Shown piece after piece: positions 60,422 through 64,000 of a stretch of DNA of 64,000 nucleotides. This DNA is from Aminobacter carboxidus (GTDB lineage Bacteria > Pseudomonadota > Alphaproteobacteria > Rhizobiales > Rhizobiaceae): NCBI RefSeq assembly GCF_014863355.1, contig NZ_JACZEP010000003.1, forward strand, positions 186,001 through 250,000, read 5' to 3'. The notes below the pieces were generated by a model that saw only the letters and a program-made list of their open reading frames with translations, was not told the origin of the DNA and made no database searches. Every line of letters starts with the position of its first letter. The stretch's first letter is position 1. Position numbers and translations under genes: made by a program.

Positions 60422-61663
60422 ATGAGTACCAAACGTCTGATGGCGGCCTTGCTGGCAACATCGATGCTCGTCGGCGGCGTGGTTGCCGGAAATGCTCAGG
60501 ACAAGACCACCAAGATCGCATTGCTCGCGCCGGTTTCCGGCAAGGCGGCGGCCGACGGCGCCGAGATGGTCAATGGTGCGCGCATGGCGGTGGACGAGAT
60601 CAACGCCGCCGGCGGCGTCGCCGGATTCAAGCTCGAACTCGTCGTTGGCGACATCCAGGATTCGACGCCCGATGTGGTCACCAGCGTGTTCGAACGTCTG
60701 GCCGGCGACCGCGAGGTCAACGCCATGGTCTCGGGCTACACCAGCACGACCAATTTCGAGATCGAACTGATGGCCGAGCAGGAGATGCCCTACATCATCG
60801 CCGGCAACACGGCGGAGACGCGGGCCATCATTTCGGCGGCGCCCGACAAGTATCCGACCGTCTGGTCCTATATGCCGACTTACGACGCCTATGAATCGGA
60901 GCTGGTCTCCGTTGTCGATGGCCTCGAAAAAGCCGGCAAGCTGCCGCTCGACAACAAGAAAGCAGCGCTGATCTCCTCGGACAATCCCTACTCCAAGACG
61001 ATCATGGACGGGCTGAAGAAGAACTTCGAGGCTGCTGGCTGGACCGTGACGTCGACGGATCTCCTGCCGTTCGGCGAAATCAACGACTGGCGGCCGTTCC
61101 TCGCCAAGGTCCGCGAGGCCAAGCCCGCGGTGATCGTCAACACCGACTACATCTCGGCCAATGCCGCGACCTTCCTGACCCAGTTCCTCGAGCAGCCGAC
61201 CAAGAGCCTGGTCTTCATCCAGTACGCGCCGTCGGTTCCCGAGTTCATGGAGCTGACCAAGGATAAATCGACCGGCATCATGTACAACATGATCGGCGGG
61301 CTCTACGGGACCACTGGCGAAAACAAACGCGCCACCGAGGTGGTGTCCAAGTACAAGGCCAAGTATGGCGCCGAGCCGGGCGGTTATGGTGCCCATCTCT
61401 ACGAGCAGGTCTACATCTACGCCGATGCACTGGCCAAGGTCGGTGACCCGACCGATCGCCTGGCGATAGGCAAGGCCATCGGGGAGACCGACAAGCAGGT
61501 CGCCATCGGCCGCATGGCGTTCGATCCCAAGACGCATCTCGCGCTGCAGGGTGCGGACACGGTGCCGATCCTGTTCTTCCAGCTGTGGAACGGCGAGCGC
61601 AAGCTTGTCTATCCGGCCAACCTTGCCGGCGCCGAGTTCCAGACGCCGCCCTGGATGAAGTGA
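60422..61663 (+). CDS. Branched-chain-type ABC transporter substrate-binding protein
   Basis: 413-residue periplasmic binding protein of the LivK/type-1 fold. The signal peptide MSTKRLMAALLATSMLVGGV ends near GNA-QD, and the mature N-terminus is KIALLAPVSGKAAADGAEMV. The ligand-binding pocket residues are not assigned, and the ligand is not known; context suggests an amide or amino-acid derivative degraded by the divergent operon. It is followed by an intercistronic hairpin. Confidence 0.9.
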   Translation: MSTKRLMAALLATSMLVGGVVAGNAQDKTTKIALLAPVSGKAAADGAEMVNGARMAVDEINAAGGVAGFKLELVVGDIQDSTPDVVTSVFERLAGDREVNAMVSGYTSTTNFEIELMAEQEMPYIIAGNTAETRAIISAAPDKYPTVWSYMPTYDAYESELVSVVDGLEKAGKLPLDNKKAALISSDNPYSKTIMDGLKKNFEAAGWTVTSTDLLPFGEINDWRPFLAKVREAKPAVIVNTDYISANAATFLTQFLEQPTKSLVFIQYAPSVPEFMELTKDKSTGIMYNMIGGLYGTTGENKRATEVVSKYKAKYGAEPGGYGAHLYEQVYIYADALAKVGDPTDRLAIGKAIGETDKQVAIGRMAFDPKTHLALQGADTVPILFFQLWNGERKLVYPANLAGAEFQTPPWMK

Positions 61664-61678
61664 TCCGTCACGACGTCC

Positions 61679-61710
61679 GACGGCCGGTGCTACCATCATG
61701 CCCGGCCGTC
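61679..61710 (+). other. Intercistronic hairpin after the binding-protein gene
   Basis: GACGGCCGG (61679-61687) and CCGGCCGTC (61702-61710) form a perfect 9-bp stem with a 14-nt loop, 15 bp after the stop codon. There is no U-tract, so stabilisation or partial attenuation is more likely than termination. It mirrors the hairpins at 5660 and 10996. Confidence 0.65.
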
Positions 61711-61733
61711 GCCCCTCATCGAGGAAATGAGAC

Positions 61734-62492
61734 ATGAACGCATCGCCAGATCAAAATGGCGCTCTCTTGCAGGCACGCAATGTCACCCGTCGGTTCGGCG
61801 AACTGGTCGCCGTCAACGACGTGTCGTTCGACGTGCTCAAGGGCGAGATCTTCGGCATTGCCGGCCCCAATGGCAGCGGCAAGAGCACGCTGTTCAACAT
61901 CCTGACCGGCATTCCCTTCGGTCCGTCCGCCGGCCGGATCATCTTCATGGGGGAGGAAATCCAGCGCCTGCCGGCCTACCGGATCAGCCAGGCTGGCCTC
62001 GTCAGGACGTTCCAGAAGGACGCCGAGTTTCCGACCATGACGGCGCGTGAAAATGTCGTCTGCGGAGCGGTCTATTGCGGCGGATTGCGACGCGATGCCG
62101 CCCAGGCCGCCGCCGATGACGCGCTCGACGCCGTCGGTTTCGACAAAAGGCGCCAGTCGCTGCCGGCGATGGACCTGTCGGTTTACGAGCGCAAGCAGCT
62201 GATGATTGCGTCCGCCGTTGCGGGCAGCCCGGCGATGCTGTTGCTCGACGAGCCGGCCGCTGGCCTGACCAAGCCCGAGATCAAGGAGCTCGGCGATCTC
62301 GTGCTCAGCATCCGCGACCGGGGCGTGACGATCGTTCTCATCGAACACGTCCTGACATTGCTGCTGAAGGTGTCGGAACGGCTGATGGTTCTCAACCAGG
62401 GTGCCGTGCTGGCACATGGCGATCCGCACGAAGTGGTGCGCGATCAGCGCGTCGTCGAAGCCTATCTCGGCAAACGGGAGCTCGTCCTATGA
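61734..62492 (+). CDS. Branched-chain-type ABC transporter ATPase (LivG-like)
   Basis: 252-residue ATPase. Walker A is GPNGSGKSTLFN, and the Q-loop region VRTFQKDAEFPTMTARENVV. The signature is the atypical LSVYERKQLMIASAVAG (no SGGQ), as in some LivG subgroups. Walker B is MLLLDEPAAGLTKPE and the switch His is in LIEHVLTLLLK. It works with the LivF-like protein, whose ATG overlaps its stop by 4 bp (62489). ATG 61734 has GAGGAAA upstream. Confidence 0.92.
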   Translation: MNASPDQNGALLQARNVTRRFGELVAVNDVSFDVLKGEIFGIAGPNGSGKSTLFNILTGIPFGPSAGRIIFMGEEIQRLPAYRISQAGLVRTFQKDAEFPTMTARENVVCGAVYCGGLRRDAAQAAADDALDAVGFDKRRQSLPAMDLSVYERKQLMIASAVAGSPAMLLLDEPAAGLTKPEIKELGDLVLSIRDRGVTIVLIEHVLTLLLKVSERLMVLNQGAVLAHGDPHEVVRDQRVVEAYLGKRELVL

Positions 62493-63217
62493 CGCCAGAT
62501 CTTGCACTTGAGGTCTCAGGCGTCCGTGCCGGCTATGACAGCTACGACGTGCTGATGGGGGTATCGCTCAAGGTCGGCATCAACGAGCGCGTCGGACTGT
62601 TTGGCCCCAACGGCCATGGCAAGACAACCCTGCTGAACGCGATATCAGGCGTCATCAAGCCGCGCGTTGGCAATGTCCGCTTCATGGGCGACGAGATTGC
62701 TGGCAAGTCGCCGCAAGCCGTCGTCGATCGCGGCCTGATTCATGTTCCCCAGGCCAACCTGCTGTTCCCGCAGATGGAAGTCATGGAGACGCTTGAGCTC
62801 GCCGCTTTCTGCAAGCGGGCCAAGCCGGAGAAGTCGGCCAATCTCGACAAGGTGCTGCAGCTGTTTCCGCGCCTGAAGGAGCGGCGACGCCAGCAATGCA
62901 AAACCCTGTCCGGCGGCGAACGGCAGATGCTGTCCATCGGCGTTGGGCTGATGTGTGCGCCGAAGATGCTGATGCTCGACGAGCCGACGCTCGGCCTGTC
63001 GCCCAAGCTGAAGGACGAGCTTGCGGTGGCGATCGGTGAAATTTCGCAGACCGGCATTCCGCTCCTGCTCGTTGAGCAGGACATTTCATTCGTCCTGTCG
63101 CTCGCCGACCGGATGTATCTCGTCGACCATGGCGAGATCACCCGTGAGGTCAGCAAGGGCCAGGACGTCGACCACGAACAGATAATGCAAATGTATTTCG
63201 GCGAGGAGCACGCATGA
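62489..63217 (+). CDS. Branched-chain-type ABC transporter ATPase (LivF-like)
   Basis: 242-residue ATPase. Walker A GPNGHGKTTLLNAIS (His within the P-loop, a mild variation), signature LSGGERQMLSIGVGLMC and Walker B LMLDEPTLGLSPK are present. The switch region is LVEQDISFVLSLA. The start overlaps LivG-like stop (ATGA) and its stop overlaps the permease ATG (ATGA, 63214). Confidence 0.92.
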   Translation: MTPDLALEVSGVRAGYDSYDVLMGVSLKVGINERVGLFGPNGHGKTTLLNAISGVIKPRVGNVRFMGDEIAGKSPQAVVDRGLIHVPQANLLFPQMEVMETLELAAFCKRAKPEKSANLDKVLQLFPRLKERRRQQCKTLSGGERQMLSIGVGLMCAPKMLMLDEPTLGLSPKLKDELAVAIGEISQTGIPLLLVEQDISFVLSLADRMYLVDHGEITREVSKGQDVDHEQIMQMYFGEEHA

Positions 63218-64000
63218 TGAGCCTTGATGCTTTCAGCGCCCTGCTTGTCAGCGGGCTCGTGCTGGGTTCGATCTATGCGATGATGGCCAGCGGCCTGTCG
63301 CTGGTCTGGACAACGCTCGGCATTTTCAACTTCGCCCACGGCGTGTTCATGGCGCTCGGCGCTTATGTCGCCTGGACGGTTTCGGACGCCGCCGGCCTCA
63401 ACCTGTGGCTCGGCTTTGCCATCGCCATGTCGGTGGCCTTCATGGCCGGCCTTGGCATTCTCATCGAGCGCACCGTGGTGCGGCCCTTCTACGGCCAGCG
63501 TGACATGCTGCTGATCACTGTGATGACGACACTCGCGGTCATGATGTTCCTGGAAAAGGGCATCCAGATGCTGTGGGGACCGCGCCTCAAGCAGCTGCGC
63601 CCGATCGTCGAAGGCAAGGTTTCGCTTCTCGGCATCACGATCTCCGCCCAGGAAGCGTTCATCATCGTCATCGCACCGCTGGTGCTGGCGGCGCTGTGGG
63701 CATTCTTGCGCTGGACATCGACGGGCAGGGGCATCCGCGCCGTCGGTCAGAACCCCGATGCAGCCAAGCTGATCGGCATCAACGCCTCGGCGATGTTTGC
63801 CGTCACCTTCGCGCTATCTGCCGTGTTGGCCGGCTTCACAGGCATTCTGCTCGGCTCGCTCAGATTGCTGACGCCGGGGCTTGGCGCCGAGCCGCTGATC
63901 AAGGCCTTCATCATCGTCATCTTCGGCGGCATGGGCTCATTGGCTGGTACCATCGGTGCTGCCTACATCATCGGCCTTGTCGAAGCGTTCCTGATCACCA
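63214..64000 (+). CDS. Branched-chain-type ABC transporter permease (LivH-like), truncated by the right edge
   Basis: 262 codons are readable from ATG 63214 with no stop before the window end. The N-terminus M-M-S-L-D-A-F-S is followed by LLVSGLVLGSIYAMMASGLS and FNFAHGVFMALGAYVAWTVS, the LivH signature. The coupling loop GRGIRAVGQNPDAAKLIGIN and the glycine-rich IVIFGGMGSLAGTIGAAYII lie near the end. About 30 residues are probably missing. A LivM partner should lie just beyond the edge. Confidence 0.92.
   Translation, partial: MMSLDAFSALLVSGLVLGSIYAMMASGLSLVWTTLGIFNFAHGVFMALGAYVAWTVSDAAGLNLWLGFAIAMSVAFMAGLGILIERTVVRPFYGQRDMLLITVMTTLAVMMFLEKGIQMLWGPRLKQLRPIVEGKVSLLGITISAQEAFIIVIAPLVLAALWAFLRWTSTGRGIRAVGQNPDAAKLIGINASAMFAVTFALSAVLAGFTGILLGSLRLLTPGLGAEPLIKAFIIVIFGGMGSLAGTIGAAYIIGLVEAFLIT

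Noticed and set aside
1-64000. tRNA, rRNA, CRISPR arrays, integrases or replication origins
   Set aside because: No cloverleaf-like sequences, rRNA stretches, regularly spaced repeats, recombinases or repABC-like genes were seen on reading the window.

Overview
The window reads as a GC-rich alphaproteobacterial (Rhizobiales, most likely Phyllobacteriaceae: Mesorhizobium/Aminobacter-like) catabolic region. The pointers are the short Rhizobiales-type porin at 19715, the S. meliloti-like tauABCXY-xsc-tauZ order, MocR/IclR/GntR/RpiR/MarR regulators each beside one catabolic operon, and very tight ATGA-type gene overlaps. I found no rRNA, tRNA, CRISPR array, phage or conjugation gene. The only mobile-element trace is an IS481-type fragment near 8.6-8.8 kb. 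The organism assignment is an inference from gene content.

Layout. (1) 1-8.35 kb: taurine dissimilation. tauABC importer, taurine dehydrogenase tauXY, sulfoacetaldehyde acetyltransferase xsc and the start of the sulfate exporter tauZ run leftwards; the MocR activator tauR is divergent. (2) 8.4-8.8 kb: scar joining an IS481 transposase N-terminus to the C-terminal end of an AGE-family epimerase. (3) 8.8-18.2 kb: leftward branched-chain-type ABC importer with two acyl-CoA ligase-like proteins, preceded by a Crp/Fnr regulator. (4) 18.7-20.8 kb: solitary Xre/MbcA/ParS-type antitoxin-like gene and a porin. (5) 20.9-27.1 kb: IclR regulator, two-component Rieske oxygenase, an unusual ThDP enzyme and an aromatic aminotransferase. 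(6) 27.3-37.7 kb: ten-gene leftward aromatic operon ending in a gallate-type lower pathway (LigB-superfamily dioxygenase, LigJ, CHA aldolase and a variant PobA). Its FCD-type GntR regulator is divergent, followed rightwards by a peptide/nickel-type ABC importer and an aldehyde dehydrogenase (to 45.2 kb). (7) 45.3-51.3 kb: homoprotocatechuate meta-cleavage operon hpaFEDGHI with divergent hpaR; hpaBC is not here. (8) 51.4-64 kb: a beta-propeller-like orphan, then an eight-gene leftward operon (M20 peptidase, RpiR regulator, isochorismatase-like hydrolase, glutamine-synthetase-like ligase, N-formylglutamate amidohydrolase-like, class III aminotransferase, PNPOx-like, ferredoxin reductase). It is divergent from a second branched-chain-type importer that runs off the right edge.

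How it works together: four ABC importers, each tied to its own degradative operon and local regulator, feed sulfonates, aromatic acids and probably amide or gamma-glutamyl compounds into central metabolism. The least explained parts are the upper half of the 27-38 kb aromatic operon, where the PobA homologue is changed at residues reported to control hydroxylation of protocatechuate to gallate, and the eight-gene operon at 52-60 kb, whose substrate I cannot name.
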